Assembly: GCA_021292105.1 (NCBI GenBank)
Contig: JACFYK010000036.1
Span: 1-64,000, forward strand
Direction: 5' to 3'
DNA: 64,000 nucleotides
Source: Anadara kagoshimensis
Taxonomy: Eukaryota; Mollusca; Bivalvia; Arcoida; Arcidae
How positions within the stretch are numbered: the stretch's first letter is position 1; each line of letters opens with the position of its first letter. The notes beneath the pieces were generated by a model. It saw only the letters and a list, made by a program, of their open reading frames with translations. It made no database searches and was not told where the DNA came from. Below, one piece after another: positions 45,709 through 57,326 of this stretch. Both the position numbers and the translations under genes were made by a program.

Positions 45709-46737
45709 TGGATTTTTCCGCGTACATATCACTACTAAAGCCCGTTAAACGACGTCTGGAACAAGATGTCAAGGGATGAACATGAACCCTCAACACCGTG
45801 ATGTCCTCATCTTCATGCTCCAGCACCAACAGAACTAATTTATACAGGTCCAACATATCCTTGCTGAGAGAAGGAGAAGGAGGAGAAGTGTGGTACGGAA
45901 CATCTATGTACGTGACTGGATTGGAAGGAGACCTCAGCTGGGGCTTTACGTCCATCTCATGGTCGAGCTACGTAACGAAGATCCAAAAGCCTTTCAGAAA
46001 TTTATGAGGATGCCTCCTGCGATGAACGACAAAATTGTGCAAAGACTGACACCAGCCCTTACCAAGGAGACCACCAACTGGAGGGAGAGCAACCCTTGAA
46101 CAAGGCCTGAAGGTTGCTATCGCCCTGAGGCACCTTGCTTCTGGCCCCAAGTACCGTATGATGCAATATGCCTGGAGGGTCCCCCACAACGCCATAAGTC
46201 TTGTAGTGCGTGGGGAAACATATTGCGTGTAAAGCTGCTGCCAACACTGGGTCCGACTACTTCAACTAAAAAGGCTTCTTCAGAGTTATCCTCATAGCAG
46301 TCGTGTCTTCGGACTACAAGTTCCTGTGGATAGATGTAAGCGGCAAGACGTCCTCCTTTGATACTCGCATCTACAATAATTTAAAAAGCGAGGCCAAGGA
46401 GGGTCTGCAGAACAATGACATCGCCGGCTTCTCACAGCTAGATCCTCTGCCAGGTGACACACAGGATGTACCCTAATTTCTTGTAGATGACGATTTCTTC
46501 GGACTCCAGACCTACATGATGAAACCCTACGCTAATATGGACATGACCAGGGAGCAAAGGATATTTAACTATCGACTGTCGTGGGCCAAACGGGTAGTTG
46601 AAAATTCGTTCGGGATCCTTGCCAACAGATTTCAAGTTCTCCTGACTACCATGATGTATGAAGCTGACACTGTCAGGCTGCTGGTCAACGCATGCGTACT
46701 CCTTCACAACCTGATGAGAACACGTTACCCGTGATGC
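45709..46737 (+). pseudogene. PIF/Harbinger (HARBI1-like) transposase remnant
   Basis: In order, across changing frames: MDFSAYISLLKPVKRRLEQD; VRNIYVRDWIGRRPQLGLYV; FQKFMRMPPAMNDKIVQRLT; KVAIALRHLASGPKYRMMQY; VILIAVVSSDYKFLWIDVSG, with the first catalytic Asp in IDV; FLVDDDFFGLQTYMMKPYAN, with the second Asp; and AKRVVENSFGILANRFQVL, with the Glu. The DDE triad is still readable, but several frameshifts and in-frame stops break the gene, so it cannot make transposase. Confidence 0.85.
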
Positions 46738-47502
46738 AGAACAGGCTTGTGGACTTCAGGCGTCTAGATGGAGAACTGGTGCTTGGTGCTTGGCGTGAAG
46801 ACATGAAACGAGATCTGATAGAGTACCAGAATCCAACAGAGATGTCAGGCTAGCCAAGCCCCAGGGGAACCTCATCATGCAGGAGTGCAACTCCCAGCTA
46901 GAGGGATGATGTGGCAGGATGACATGCTCCTCCCCCATTAGCTATGCTTAATGATCATGTTAGTTAGGGAAGCTGGAGCACTGATATTTAAATGTTGATG
47001 TGATAATGCAATTGATAATTACATATTGTATTAAGGTAATGAATTGAAATGTAAAATGCGCTTGGCAGTTTTGACTTTACTAGATTAAAACTAAGTTAAA
47101 CTTTTATATGCGCGGCAAGCCGCGCTACCGACGACGCCGAGCCGCGGTTACCCGTGATTAGGCAGTGCTATAGCAGTGGAGTGCCCGTATTACGTTCGCG
47201 CTCAACGCGTGATCGGCAGTGCTACAGACGCGATGAGGCCGCGGTCAGTCGTGGTAACTTGTCGCTTTTTTCCCGCGTTCGAACACGTGCGAACCTATTT
47301 TTAGCCTCACACGTAGCTGAACATGGTAAGCCGTGCTTAGGCAGTGCTTGAGCAGTGGAACAGCCACCGACGGCAATACCCCGTACAAAGCACGGACAAG
47401 CCAAAATTGAACAAAAATTACCACTTACGACCACGTCCACCAGATTTTCATAACTTTTTGTACGTGATTTAGACGTGGAGTGCTGTGTGACCGGGGCTTT
47501 AA

Positions 47503-47792
47503 CACACCAGTTACTGTACATGTTAACTTAGTATTCATGTAATAGAATTTCGTCGGATATGTAATTTGAACTCTCATGAATATAGAAAACGGATTTGTTT
47601 GGTGTTATGATTGGTTGATTTATCGATTAGTTGTTGGATTTTACGTCGTTTCGACAGTATTTCGGTCATTTTACGACGTAAACATTTTTGATAGTCTACT
47701 TTCTCAGTCTTTATTTTGTGTGTGTGATGTGTGAGTAACTGGAGTGCAGTGATGTCGTCTTTAAGTTGCCAGTACACGGATATAATAGCCAC
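47503..47792. other. Spacer between Harbinger and BEL/Pao
   Basis: No gene or repeat was recognised. The target of the BEL/Pao insertion lies at its right end. Confidence 0.4.
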
Positions 47793-47797
47793 AGCCT

Positions 47798-48624
47798 TGT
47801 AGCAGGCTTGGTCAATGAAAGGTTCAATAAAAAAAACTGATGATGTTCTTGGTAGTTTTATTTTGACAGTATATAGCATTAATTCGTTTAGTGTCATACA
47901 TCAACATCAACATCAACGTAAGAACTGAAAAATACAAAAAATAAACATCATAAGTGGCGTATTCTCAAAACATAAAAAATACACCGATATCTAAACAAAC
48001 GTTGTACGATTTAGACGACATTTCAATATTTACCATAAAAGAGAGGTAACTCTTATAGTTGAATTAACGTACCATAATGTAACAGTGCCGACCAAAATGG
48101 ACGTACCATATCGTAAAATTACCCATCAGTTATAGGTGCAAGTAAAATACTAATAACAACTGGTTATGCTAAGTGTAAAACACAGAATAACACTAAACAC
48201 GTTTATTTTACGTGTATAACTAACACAAAGTGAATATTACAAATATTTAAACAAGATAAACAAAAGGAGGGGCCCTGAGCACATGGATCGTTAGTGCGAT
48301 TCTGAATATCCTAGTAAACTTGCATCAAATGGCAATTGTACAAAATGACAGGGAATAAAGAGTTAATAATAGTGTTTTAGAATCGTTTAGTACCTTATTC
48401 TCCTGACCAAGTTGCTATTTAGAGTTTGCATTCGTTAAAATCGTTCCTGTATCGTTAAACCATGCCGTTTTGGCTGGGCGGAAATGCTATTAAAGATCAT
48501 GCGCACACAAAGGGAGAGCACTCTATTTGAGTGATAACAAAAATGTAATAAAAAATCAAAGTACTGAAGGAACTGACAAACTTCAATACAATCGTTAAGT
48601 GTAATCAAAACACTGACATTTACA
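47798..48624 (-). repeat. 3' LTR of BEL/Pao element
   Basis: 827 bp, matching the 5' LTR almost throughout. On the minus strand a purine-rich TTTTGGTGGGAG directly precedes its TG start, a good polypurine tract. Confidence 0.9.
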
Positions 48625-48747
48625 CTCCCACCAAAATCACAAAAAATGATTTTACCCAAAAAATTCAGTGTTCAACAATTTTAACCACACAAAATAAAAT
48701 AAAGAGTCACAAAAATGTCACTAACATGTTCACTAAACAATTAATAA

Positions 48748-51700
48748 CTACTGAGCATCACTTTCTATTAAAAGTACCAATTTGTGAATACTACGTTCTA
48801 ACACGGACGGGCGATGATCTCCTTTAGCACTTAATTGAATCTTCACTCTTCTGACAAGACCATCATCGTCGGCATTAGCTTCAACGACCTTAGCAAGAGA
48901 CCACTGGTTTCGTGGAAGGTCGATATCCTTTAAAAGAACTAGATCACCTATACGCATATTACGACGAACTTTGTGCCATTTTTGTCTAAGTGAAATCTGA
49001 GCAATATATTCCTTTTTCCATCGAGCCCAGAACTGTTCGAGCAAATATTGAACCCGTCTCCATCGTTTTCGCAAATATAGATCTTCTTTAATAAACCCAC
49101 CAGGGGGTGGTTCCGGAATGATAGACTTTGCAGTCAGAATATGATTTGGAGTAAGCGGTTCCAATGAATTGGGGTCATTTATCTCACTCACAGTGAGAGG
49201 ACGGCAATTTACAATTGACATCACTTCATAAAAAACAGTCCTTAGAGATGAATCATCTAGTCTTCCTGGACAAAGCATAAGAACGGAGTCAAGTATACTT
49301 CTAACAGTCTTGATCTGTCTTTCCCACACCCCACCTGTGTGACTTGAATCTGGAGCATTCATTATGAAATTGCATTGCCTTTCGGTGAGAAATGAATTCA
49401 ATTTGACCTTATCCACTGTCCTTTCAAATTCATTTTTTGCACCTATAAAGTTTGATCCTTGATCAGATCGAATTTGTTTTACGGCACCACGAATAGCTAT
49501 GAAACATCGCAACCCATTAATGAATGCATCAGTTGACATGTCATCCAGCATCTCAATATGAATGGCACGTGAACACATACAGGTAATTAGTAATCCATAG
49601 CGCTTTACTTCCTTTCGACCCTGCTTAACAAGAAACGGACCAAAACAGTCCATGCCACAAAACATAAATGGTGGTGAAGGCTCTACCCGATCACATGGAA
49701 GGTCTGCCATTTTTTGTAATTCCGTAGGCCGTCTAAGCTTTCTGCAAATTATACATCCTCTTATGAATTTTGCAATGACTTTGCTGGCTCCAATAATCCA
49801 GTAACCAAGTGAACGTAAATTGTTCAGTGTTATTCCTCTGCCTTGATGCTGAACACGGATGTGAGCATGAGAAATAATCAGTTTAGTGATATGACCATCC
49901 TTTGGTAAAATAATTGGATGTTTGTACAGCGATGGAAAATCTGCCTTTCTTAACCTGCCACCAACTCGTAATACACCGTCCTGCAGAATCGGATCTAGAG
50001 AATAGAGGGTATCAGACTTGGGAAGTGTTGTTGATTTGAGTAGTGTGTTCACAGATTCTTTAAATGTATCAAGTTGAACAAGCTTTATTATTGTTCTTTC
50101 TGCATTTTGTCTTTCATCTACTGTCGGCGAGTGCGTTCCCTTTACACCATTTGATAAACGTATTATTCTAGCTAACACGGAAACAGCTTTGGTCCAACAT
50201 GAAAACCTCTTAAGTCGATCAAGAATACTTGGAAAAGAGCTTGTGTCTGTACAAAGTGAGCTCGCAGATTTGACCTCAGGATCTCCCAGTTGCAGTTCAG
50301 AATTAGTGGTTTCCATTGTAATATCATGTTCCCAGAGAAATGGCGGACCAGACAACCATGATGATGAAACAATTTCAGACGCACAGAGTCCACGGGAAGC
50401 ATGATCTGCTGGATTGTTGCAAGAATCGACGTAAAACCACTGACTTGGTTCTGTAACATTTCTAATCATTTGAACTCGGTTCGCCACAAAAACATGAAAT
50501 CGCCTGGCTTCATTATTGATGTATCCTAACACAACACGGGAATCGGTCCAGAAAAATTCTCTTTGCACAGGTAAATTTAATTCAGCTTTCAAAAACAAGC
50601 TAACTTTCACTGATAAAACAGCTGCAGTCAATTCAAGTCTGGGTATGGTGACAACCTTCAAAGGAGCAACTCTAGATTTTCCCATTAAGAGTGCACAATG
50701 CACACCTGTAACACTAACTATCCGTAGATATGAGCATTGACCATAACCTTTGTAACTTGCATCCGAGAAATGGTGCAATTCTATGCATGATGGTTCGCCA
50801 AGCGTACGGGGTATAAGACATCTTGGGATATTAACAGCATTTAGTTTATGGATATCATCTGTCCAGCTTTCCCAATCAACTTTCTTACTCTCGGGTAGCA
50901 TGTCATTCCATCCAACACCCGCCTGACACATTTCTTGCAAAATCCGCTTGCCTATCAAAGTGAAAGGAGAAAGTAGTCCCAAAGGGTCAAATATCGATGC
51001 TACAATAGATAGCATATTCCTTCTAGTAGGTAAAGCGTTTTGAATAGCAATTTTGAAGTTAAAGACATCATCTTCTACACTCCACTGAATGCCAAGTGCT
51101 TGTTCAACAGGTAGTTGTTCGAGAGTCAAATCCAAATCCTTAATATCTGTTGCTCTTTCTGATACAGGAATGGAACCGATGACGTTTTTATTGTTGGAGA
51201 TAAATTTGTGTAAACGTAATCCACCATTTGAACACAGTTCTCGCGAATCATGAATCAATTGAATAGCCTCTCCTTCAGTCTCTACGCTTGTTATGCCATC
51301 ATCAACATAAAAGTCATTTTGTACGAAAGCAGATGCACGAGGGAGTGACTTTTCTTGCATCCTGGCTAAATACTTCAGACCGTAATTTGCGCACCCAGGG
51401 GAGGATGTTGCCCCGAATAAATGAACGCACATGCGGTACTCTATGGGTTTACTATTGATATCACCATTCTCCCACCATAGGAACCGTAGATAATCCCGAT
51501 CTGCCTCCTGAACGTAAAACTGATGAAACATTTTTTCAATGTCACACATGATAGCTATAGGATACCGTCTAAATCTCATAAGAATGCCAGTAAGCTTATT
51601 AGTCAAATCAGGACCATTCAGTAAATGTTGGTTTAAGAAAGAGTCCTTGTACTTAGCTGAACAATCAAATACGACGCGAAGCCTGTCGGGCTTTCGTGGT

Positions 51701-54360
51701 TGATAAACTCCATGATGAGGTATGTACCATTCTTCTCCATTTTCACCATTTGATGTTACCTTTTCCGCATTACCACGATCTAAAATTTCTTTCATGAATT
51801 GTTTGTAGTGTTCATGATATCTGGAGTCCCTCTTGAATTTACGTTTTAAATGATCTAACCGTATCAGTGCAAGAGGTTTGTTGTTTGGAAGCACAGGTCG
51901 TTCTTTGAATGGCAGTGGCATCTCTAGGTGTTTATCAGATCGTTGAGAAATATTCTTGTCAAGAAAATTAAGGAAGTGAATATCTTCTTGTGAAACTCTT
52001 TTATCATCAACCTTATCATGAGCAAAATCCGATTCCAAAACTTTAATGACATCTTTGGGCAAACAATGAGGTAGTTCCTTCACAGAAATACGATGACTCA
52101 CACTTGTTGTACTATAGTTATTAGTTTCAGAATATCCCACAACACTCCATCCAAGAATAGTCTGTACAGCATATGGCTCATTATCCTTTCCTGTAAGTAT
52201 TCGTCTTGGAGCAAGTGCTTGAGGAGAGTTAAATCCTATCAACAGACCAACTTCACATGATTGTAGAGGAGGCAATTCGTCGCTAAGCGACTGCAGATGA
52301 GCAATGTTTTTAACTGTTTCGTTCACAGGTATATGTGAGCGATCTGCAGGAATAAAATTCCTTGTGTAGGCACAATTGATAGTCACTGTATCAGGCGATT
52401 TAAATCCTCTTACTCTGAGGTCACATATCCTCATACTATCAATAACTGTATTTTGAGAAGTCATTGTTGACAAGCTTAAACGAGTTGCTTCCCCAGGAAC
52501 TTGAAGTGCTTTAGCAGTTTCATCCAAAATGAAGGTGGTGTCACTTTGGGTATCTAGAAGAGCGTATGTTAATACCTCACGTGATGGGTTACTCTGAGTT
52601 GAAACCCATACTGGCACGATCATGGAAGTGTGTTGACCGCTATTTTGACTTACACGGAGAGAATTTGCTGGTTTTGTTTCAGATTGATTATCGGAAGTAG
52701 TAGGAGAGCGCTGTTCATGTAAACAAGTTGGATGTTTGCCTTTACAAGTGCCGCAGGTGTGTTTCCTTTTACATTCATTGTTATGATGGCCCTTGCGCAA
52801 GCAACCAAAACACAAATTCTTTTCCCGTATTACAGCTCGCTTGCGGTCAATAGTCAGTTTAATAAATTCATTACATTTAAATATGAAATGGCCTTCCTTG
52901 TTACAATAGCTACAGACATTAGACTTATCCTTCGCAAAGGCTCTGTTGTGACTGTCATCATTTAAATTTGTTGCTAAAACATTGACTTTGTTGCCTTTGC
53001 CCCTGAACTCCTTTGTTGTCTTCTGATCAGTAAGTGCATATAGTGACGAGACAGGGTTACAAGCTATCCTTGCTTCTCTGGTAACAAAGTCCACAAATTT
53101 CTTAAAGGATGGGTATGTACCACTATCATCAAGACTCTGTGTCACTTCACGATTCCAACGAACTGACACCCAATCAGGAAGTTTACTGAGGAGCTTTTGA
53201 TTCTCACTGCAGTCATCAAGTATGTTGAGACTAGGTACATGTGGTATGGCATCTCGACAACCTTGGAGGAAATCAGCAAAGTCTCTAAGAGCTAATGGAT
53301 CTTTAGGAGCAATTTTCGGCCAATTCTCGATTTTGTTTCTAAAGGCCCTTTGCAAAATAAAAGGATGTCCATATCTCTCATCCAGTATCCTCTTAGCATT
53401 GTCGTAAGCTGAAATACTACCGCTGTAGAAATAACCTTCAAGAGCCTTGCGAGCTGGATTGCCAACATACCTTTTTAAGTAGAATATTTTCTCATTGGAC
53501 GGTATCCCTTTCCGTTCTATTAACATTTCAAAAGAAGTTTTCCACTCCATATACTGGAGTGGATCGCCAGTAAATACACTAGGTTCTGGAATTGGCAGTC
53601 TGTTCAAGTTAACCGATTCAGCAAGAGCTTTCGCAAGCGAATTATTGTCAGTAGTGGTCTCAGGGTGAGCAGGCGCCGCTGCAGCACTTGCAAAATTTTC
53701 CGCAACCTTAGAGTTTGCTGAAGAACATGACCTCAAGGAATTGTCGGAATAGCTTTTAACTGATTCATTATCTTGAATTTGATTACCAGTATTTTTTTCT
53801 TTATCTATCCCCCTTACAGAATCACCAAAGATAGAAAAGGTGTAATCATATTTTCTTAAAACATTGATTTGTTGAATATCAAAGTCTTCAATTCCAGCTA
53901 TCTGTTCCTCAATGATTTTTACAATATCACCAGTAATTGATACGCAAGCATCAACTTTACGCACTATATCTGAACATGGAGTGCAAACATAACGTAAATG
54001 TTCAAATGAGCTTAATATACCCTTTTCAAGTTTAATTATCATGTCTTTCATATTTCCCATTTCGGAAATATCACACATTTCCTTAAGGTTTGTTTTACAT
54101 TTACGAATTTCTACTTTCCAATCTTCATAAATCAATTGAAGTTTCCTTTCACGTTTCACTGTCTCTTCTTTCATATAATCTGACATTTTCTCAGTTGGGA
54201 ATCTTTCACGTTGTGATCTTCTCTGTGTTACAGTTGAATCATGCAGTTGTTCACTGTTTGGTTTCTGATCATGATCCTCAGTATCACTTTTAGCACTAAG
54301 TTTTCCCTTTTCAGGGTTATCAGTTTTCGTTAAATCACTTGCATTATTACTTTCATGCAT
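48748..54360 (-). CDS. BEL/Pao gag-pol polyprotein, single 1870-residue frame
   Basis: Domains in order with rough residue positions: charged N-terminal part; gag-like DUF1759 (about 250-400, QYMEWKTSFEMLIERKG); CCHC-type knuckles (about 485-545, CSYCNKEGHFIFKC, CFGCLRKGHHNNEC); aspartic protease (about 600, ALLDTQSDTTFI); reverse transcriptase (about 880-1080, with AIMCDIEKMFHQF and FYVDDGI); Pao-type RNase H (about 1195 on, HHFSDASYKGYG); integrase with an HHCC zinc region (about 1495-1540) and core (DCFGPF about 1568, RSDQGSNF, TGGVWERQIK); DUF5641 C-terminal domain (about 1760-1850). This order and the joined gag-pol frame are typical of BEL/Pao elements. It acts for the element only and has no host role. 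Confidence 0.95.
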   Translation of the reverse strand: MHESNNASDLTKTDNPEKGKLSAKSDTEDHDQKPNSEQLHDSTVTQRRSQRERFPTEKMSDYMKEETVKRERKLQLIYEDWKVEIRKCKTNLKEMCDISEMGNMKDMIIKLEKGILSSFEHLRYVCTPCSDIVRKVDACVSITGDIVKIIEEQIAGIEDFDIQQINVLRKYDYTFSIFGDSVRGIDKEKNTGNQIQDNESVKSYSDNSLRSCSSANSKVAENFASAAAAPAHPETTTDNNSLAKALAESVNLNRLPIPEPSVFTGDPLQYMEWKTSFEMLIERKGIPSNEKIFYLKRYVGNPARKALEGYFYSGSISAYDNAKRILDERYGHPFILQRAFRNKIENWPKIAPKDPLALRDFADFLQGCRDAIPHVPSLNILDDCSENQKLLSKLPDWVSVRWNREVTQSLDDSGTYPSFKKFVDFVTREARIACNPVSSLYALTDQKTTKEFRGKGNKVNVLATNLNDDSHNRAFAKDKSNVCSYCNKEGHFIFKCNEFIKLTIDRKRAVIREKNLCFGCLRKGHHNNECKRKHTCGTCKGKHPTCLHEQRSPTTSDNQSETKPANSLRVSQNSGQHTSMIVPVWVSTQSNPSREVLTYALLDTQSDTTFILDETAKALQVPGEATRLSLSTMTSQNTVIDSMRICDLRVRGFKSPDTVTINCAYTRNFIPADRSHIPVNETVKNIAHLQSLSDELPPLQSCEVGLLIGFNSPQALAPRRILTGKDNEPYAVQTILGWSVVGYSETNNYSTTSVSHRISVKELPHCLPKDVIKVLESDFAHDKVDDKRVSQEDIHFLNFLDKNISQRSDKHLEMPLPFKERPVLPNNKPLALIRLDHLKRKFKRDSRYHEHYKQFMKEILDRGNAEKVTSNGENGEEWYIPHHGVYQPRKPDRLRVVFDCSAKYKDSFLNQHLLNGPDLTNKLTGILMRFRRYPIAIMCDIEKMFHQFYVQEADRDYLRFLWWENGDINSKPIEYRMCVHLFGATSSPGCANYGLKYLARMQEKSLPRASAFVQNDFYVDDGITSVETEGEAIQLIHDSRELCSNGGLRLHKFISNNKNVIGSIPVSERATDIKDLDLTLEQLPVEQALGIQWSVEDDVFNFKIAIQNALPTRRNMLSIVASIFDPLGLLSPFTLIGKRILQEMCQAGVGWNDMLPESKKVDWESWTDDIHKLNAVNIPRCLIPRTLGEPSCIELHHFSDASYKGYGQCSYLRIVSVTGVHCALLMGKSRVAPLKVVTIPRLELTAAVLSVKVSLFLKAELNLPVQREFFWTDSRVVLGYINNEARRFHVFVANRVQMIRNVTEPSQWFYVDSCNNPADHASRGLCASEIVSSSWLSGPPFLWEHDITMETTNSELQLGDPEVKSASSLCTDTSSFPSILDRLKRFSCWTKAVSVLARIIRLSNGVKGTHSPTVDERQNAERTIIKLVQLDTFKESVNTLLKSTTLPKSDTLYSLDPILQDGVLRVGGRLRKADFPSLYKHPIILPKDGHITKLIISHAHIRVQHQGRGITLNNLRSLGYWIIGASKVIAKFIRGCIICRKLRRPTELQKMADLPCDRVEPSPPFMFCGMDCFGPFLVKQGRKEVKRYGLLITCMCSRAIHIEMLDDMSTDAFINGLRCFIAIRGAVKQIRSDQGSNFIGAKNEFERTVDKVKLNSFLTERQCNFIMNAPDSSHTGGVWERQIKTVRSILDSVLMLCPGRLDDSSLRTVFYEVMSIVNCRPLTVSEINDPNSLEPLTPNHILTAKSIIPEPPPGGFIKEDLYLRKRWRRVQYLLEQFWARWKKEYIAQISLRQKWHKVRRNMRIGDLVLLKDIDLPRNQWSLAKVVEANADDDGLVRRVKIQLSAKGDHRPSVLERSIHKLVLLIESDAQ

Positions 54361-54385
54361 ACTGACATGTGAAGTAAGTTCTTAC

Positions 54386-55199
54386 TGTAGCAGGCTTGGT
54401 CAATGAAAGGTTCAATAAAAAAAACTGATGATGTTCTTGGTAGTTTTATTTTGACAGTATATAGCATTAATTCGTTTAGTGTCATACATCAACATCAACA
54501 TCAACGTAAGAACTGAAAAATACAAAAAATAAACATCATAAGTGGCGTATTCTCAAAACATAAAAAATACACCGATATCTAAACAAACGTTGTACGATTT
54601 AGACGACATTTCAATATTTACCATAAAAGAGAGGTAACTCTTATAGTTGAATTAACGTACCATAATGTAACAGTGCCGACCAAAATGGACGTACCATATC
54701 GTAAAATTACCCATCAGTTATAGGTGCAAGTAAAATACTAATAACAACTGGTTATGCTAAGTGTAAAACACAGAATAAACACTAAACACGTTTATTTTAC
54801 GTGTATAACTAACACAAAGTGAATATTACAAATATTTAAACAAGATAAACAAAAGGAGGGGCCCTGAGCACATGGATCGTTAGTGCGATTCTGAATATCC
54901 TAGTAAACTTGCATCAAATGGCAATTGTACAAAATGACAGGGAATAAAGAGTTAATAATAGTGTTTTAGAATCGTTTAGTACCTTATTCTCCTGACCAAG
55001 TTGCTATTTAGAGTTTGCATTCGTTAAAATCGTTCCTGTATCGTTAAACCATGCCGTTTTGGCTGGGCGGAAATGCTATTAAAGATCATGCGCACACAAA
55101 GGGAGAGCACTCTATTTGAGTGATAACAAAAATGTAATAAAAAATCAAAGTACTGAAGGAACTGACAAACTTCGTGTAATCAAAACACTGACATTTACA
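54386..55199 (-). repeat. 5' LTR of BEL/Pao element
   Basis: 814 bp; on the minus strand it begins TGTAAATGTCAG and ends GCTACA (TG...CA ends). It is the upstream LTR because the gag-pol frame reads away from it. Only 25 bases separate it from the ATG of the frame, where the primer-binding site is expected; I could not assign the tRNA. Confidence 0.9.
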
Positions 55200-55319
55200 A
55201 GCCTAACTACAATCCTGCTAGTCTGTTATCCTGACACAAGTTAAGTCAGTTTTTCCCTAACCCAGTAAAACTGAGTATAGCTGGGGAGCTGAAACTACTT
55301 ATTTTTACAACTTTAGTTT

Positions 55320-55368
55320 GTCGCGGCCGGGGATCGAACCCGCGACCTCCCGCATATAGAGCGGATAC
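55320..55368 (-). mobile_element. tRNA-like SINE fragment
   Basis: On the minus strand GGAGGTCGCGGGTTCGATCC is a near-perfect tRNA T-arm/box B, preceded by GCTCTATATGCGG. The box A side is cut off where the 21-bp repeat begins, so this is a truncated tRNA-derived element. Confidence 0.6.
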
Positions 55369-55369
55369 T

Positions 55370-55726
55370 AAGTCGATTTATCGAGATAGTTAAGTCGATT
55401 TATTGAGATACTAAGTCGATTTATCGATATTTTATAGTCGATTTATCGATATTTTTAAGTCGATTTATCGAGATTGTTAAGTCGATTTATCGAGATAGTT
55501 AAGTCGATTAATCGAGATCCTATGTCGATTTATCGAGATACTAAGTCGATTTATCGAGATACTAAGTCGATTTATTGAGATAATAAGTCGATTTATCGAC
55601 ATAGTTAAGTCGATTTATCGAGATACTAAGTCGATTTATCGAGATAATAAGTCGATTTATCGAGAAACCAAGTCGACATATCAAAATAAAAAAAAATTGT
55701 CGTGGCCCTAATACGCTTCCGTAGAT
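55370..55726 (-). repeat. 21-bp tandem repeat block, copy 2 (inverted)
   Basis: About 15 units of ACTAAGTCGATTTATCGAGA-T end in AAGTCGACATATCAAAATAA, then TTGTCGTGGCCCTAATACGC-TTCCGT. This is the reverse complement of the block at 43211-43500, with more units. Confidence 0.9.
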
Positions 55727-57326
55727 ATTATATGAATTATAAAGAAAAAATTCAAACTCTCTTTTGAAGAACAAAATCTAATTCGTTACTTTTAGAATGA
55801 ATCAGTGAATAAGAATTCCGTGTCCTGTCAAAATGCATTCACTTATATCGAGATATTTCTAGCCAAAGGGGCGCCGCGCTTATAAAGATAACAAGGAGCA
55901 AAACCGGCGCTCACGGGGGTGGGGGGTGGGGTGGGGTGGGGTGTCATCGGTTTTATCACCGTACGTTGGTCAACACTCGACAATATTCAGTCTTCCTTAT
56001 GGACCAATAGAATTTCAAGTTGTTTCAATTCTAATTTCTGGATTAATTAACCGTTAAATGGATTGGTCTCTTTTTCTGTCCCGGTTTCATTGGCTTGTAT
56101 CATAGTGTGTGGTGTTCTTGGTATCAAGTTATCATGATTACATCAGTAATTTTACAGCACTAGACGACTGTTTCGGAATACAATTCCTCATGGTAGTACT
56201 TGGCAAAAATTATGTGACCAAAATTTTTAAGCCGGTTTGAAAAAATATCCAAACTGGGCCAAAATATACTAAAACAAAATTTCGCTAAGGAAAAACTTTG
56301 CATGAGGGAATATATATATATATATACTAAAATATCATCCGATGAAAGTTCAAATAAATCTTGGAAATATTGAAAATCAGCATGGTTCCATTTAATTGGT
56401 GTCTATTAATTGGTTACCTGTCACTGATAGTATAGATTTTATCTTATGATGCAGGTGGTCGGAACAAAATTAAAAGCTGTAAAATTCTGAATGTCTTAAA
56501 ACGCAAGGTTTACCTTTTTGTTCTGAAAAATATTGACCTTTTGTTAAAAAAATATTTAAGAAAAAAAAAATAAATGTCAAAAGTTTTTAGGTTATGGTAA
56601 TTATAGACGACTTAATTTATTGAAGATTCAAGTTACCTGTAACCTTTGGGGCACTGTGACTTTCTTACTGTACAAATTAATTGTGTATGGTCATGCAAAG
56701 TACCAACTTAGGTAGACCACTGGTTTTAATTTTTGTTAAGTAAAGACTAGTGATTAAAAGATATTTATTTTTTAAAAAACTGAAAAGTTTTTGCTGAATC
56801 ACACTTACTTAAGAAATGACAATACCTGAAGACCATCAATGATCAAGTTTTACCTGTGTAAAGGTCAAAGGTAACAACTGCATACGTGCGCAGGAATGTC
56901 GTCCCAACTTTTAATGACTTTCGTATTTATGCAATGCACGGACTTATAAAGTTTAATAAAATGATAAATTAAATCTTTATATCGTTTTAAATAAATTTGA
57001 CAACAAATAAAAGTTTTAAAACTTATTTTTCTGACATTTCTGCACTATATTTGCTAGCTCATTTACACAATATGAGAGATCGCCACACCCATGAACAAAA
57101 TGGCGGACGTTTTATGGTTGTCGACGACCTGGAAAGCATAAACATGGCTCCAAATCATCAAATTATACGTTTGTTTCTCGTCTGATCATTTATTACTCAG
57201 TTCAGACGTAAAACTCTAACATTAATGTTTTATCTATGTTGAATTTTAATGATACTGACTGCAAATTCACTGAATATTCGTCTTTCAAACTCCCTAAACA
57301 CCGGAAGCCAAATTATTTTTTCTCAA
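55727..57326. other. Gene-poor stretch
   Basis: It contains a GGGGTGGGG-rich run at about 55915-55942, a (TA)n run at about 56312-56326 and no supported gene. ATGGCGGACG at 57101 opens only a 13-codon frame. Confidence 0.4.

Larger units (their letters stand above)
45063..47502 (+). mobile_element. PIF/Harbinger DNA transposon, decayed
   Basis: Terminal inverted repeats are TTAA-GGCCCGGTCACAC on the left and TTAAAGCCCCGGTCACAC (reverse complement) on the right. The TTA/TAA at the ends fits the 3-bp target duplication of this superfamily. GC-rich subterminal regions with repeated CGTGAT-, GGCAGTG- and ACGCG-type words lie at about 45100-45680 and 47105-47480. The centre holds a broken transposase gene (45709-46737), and a 233-bp element is nested at 45303-45535. 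Length is about 2.44 kb. GC content is clearly above its surroundings. Confidence 0.85.
47798..55199 (-). mobile_element. BEL/Pao LTR retrotransposon, looks whole
   Basis: The element is 7.4 kb and lies on the minus strand. It has two long LTRs, a single gag-pol frame with all expected BEL/Pao parts, and no env-like frame. A 5-bp direct repeat AGCCT flanks it at 47793-47797 and 55200-55204, in line with BEL/Pao target duplications. The LTRs appear almost identical by eye, differing in two places by length, so the insertion is young. It sits just right of the Harbinger element. Fossil status or activity cannot be told from sequence. Confidence 0.93.

Noticed and set aside
57101-57142. ATGGCGGACG as a gene start
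   Set aside because: The frame closes after 13 codons, and no donor site precedes the stop.
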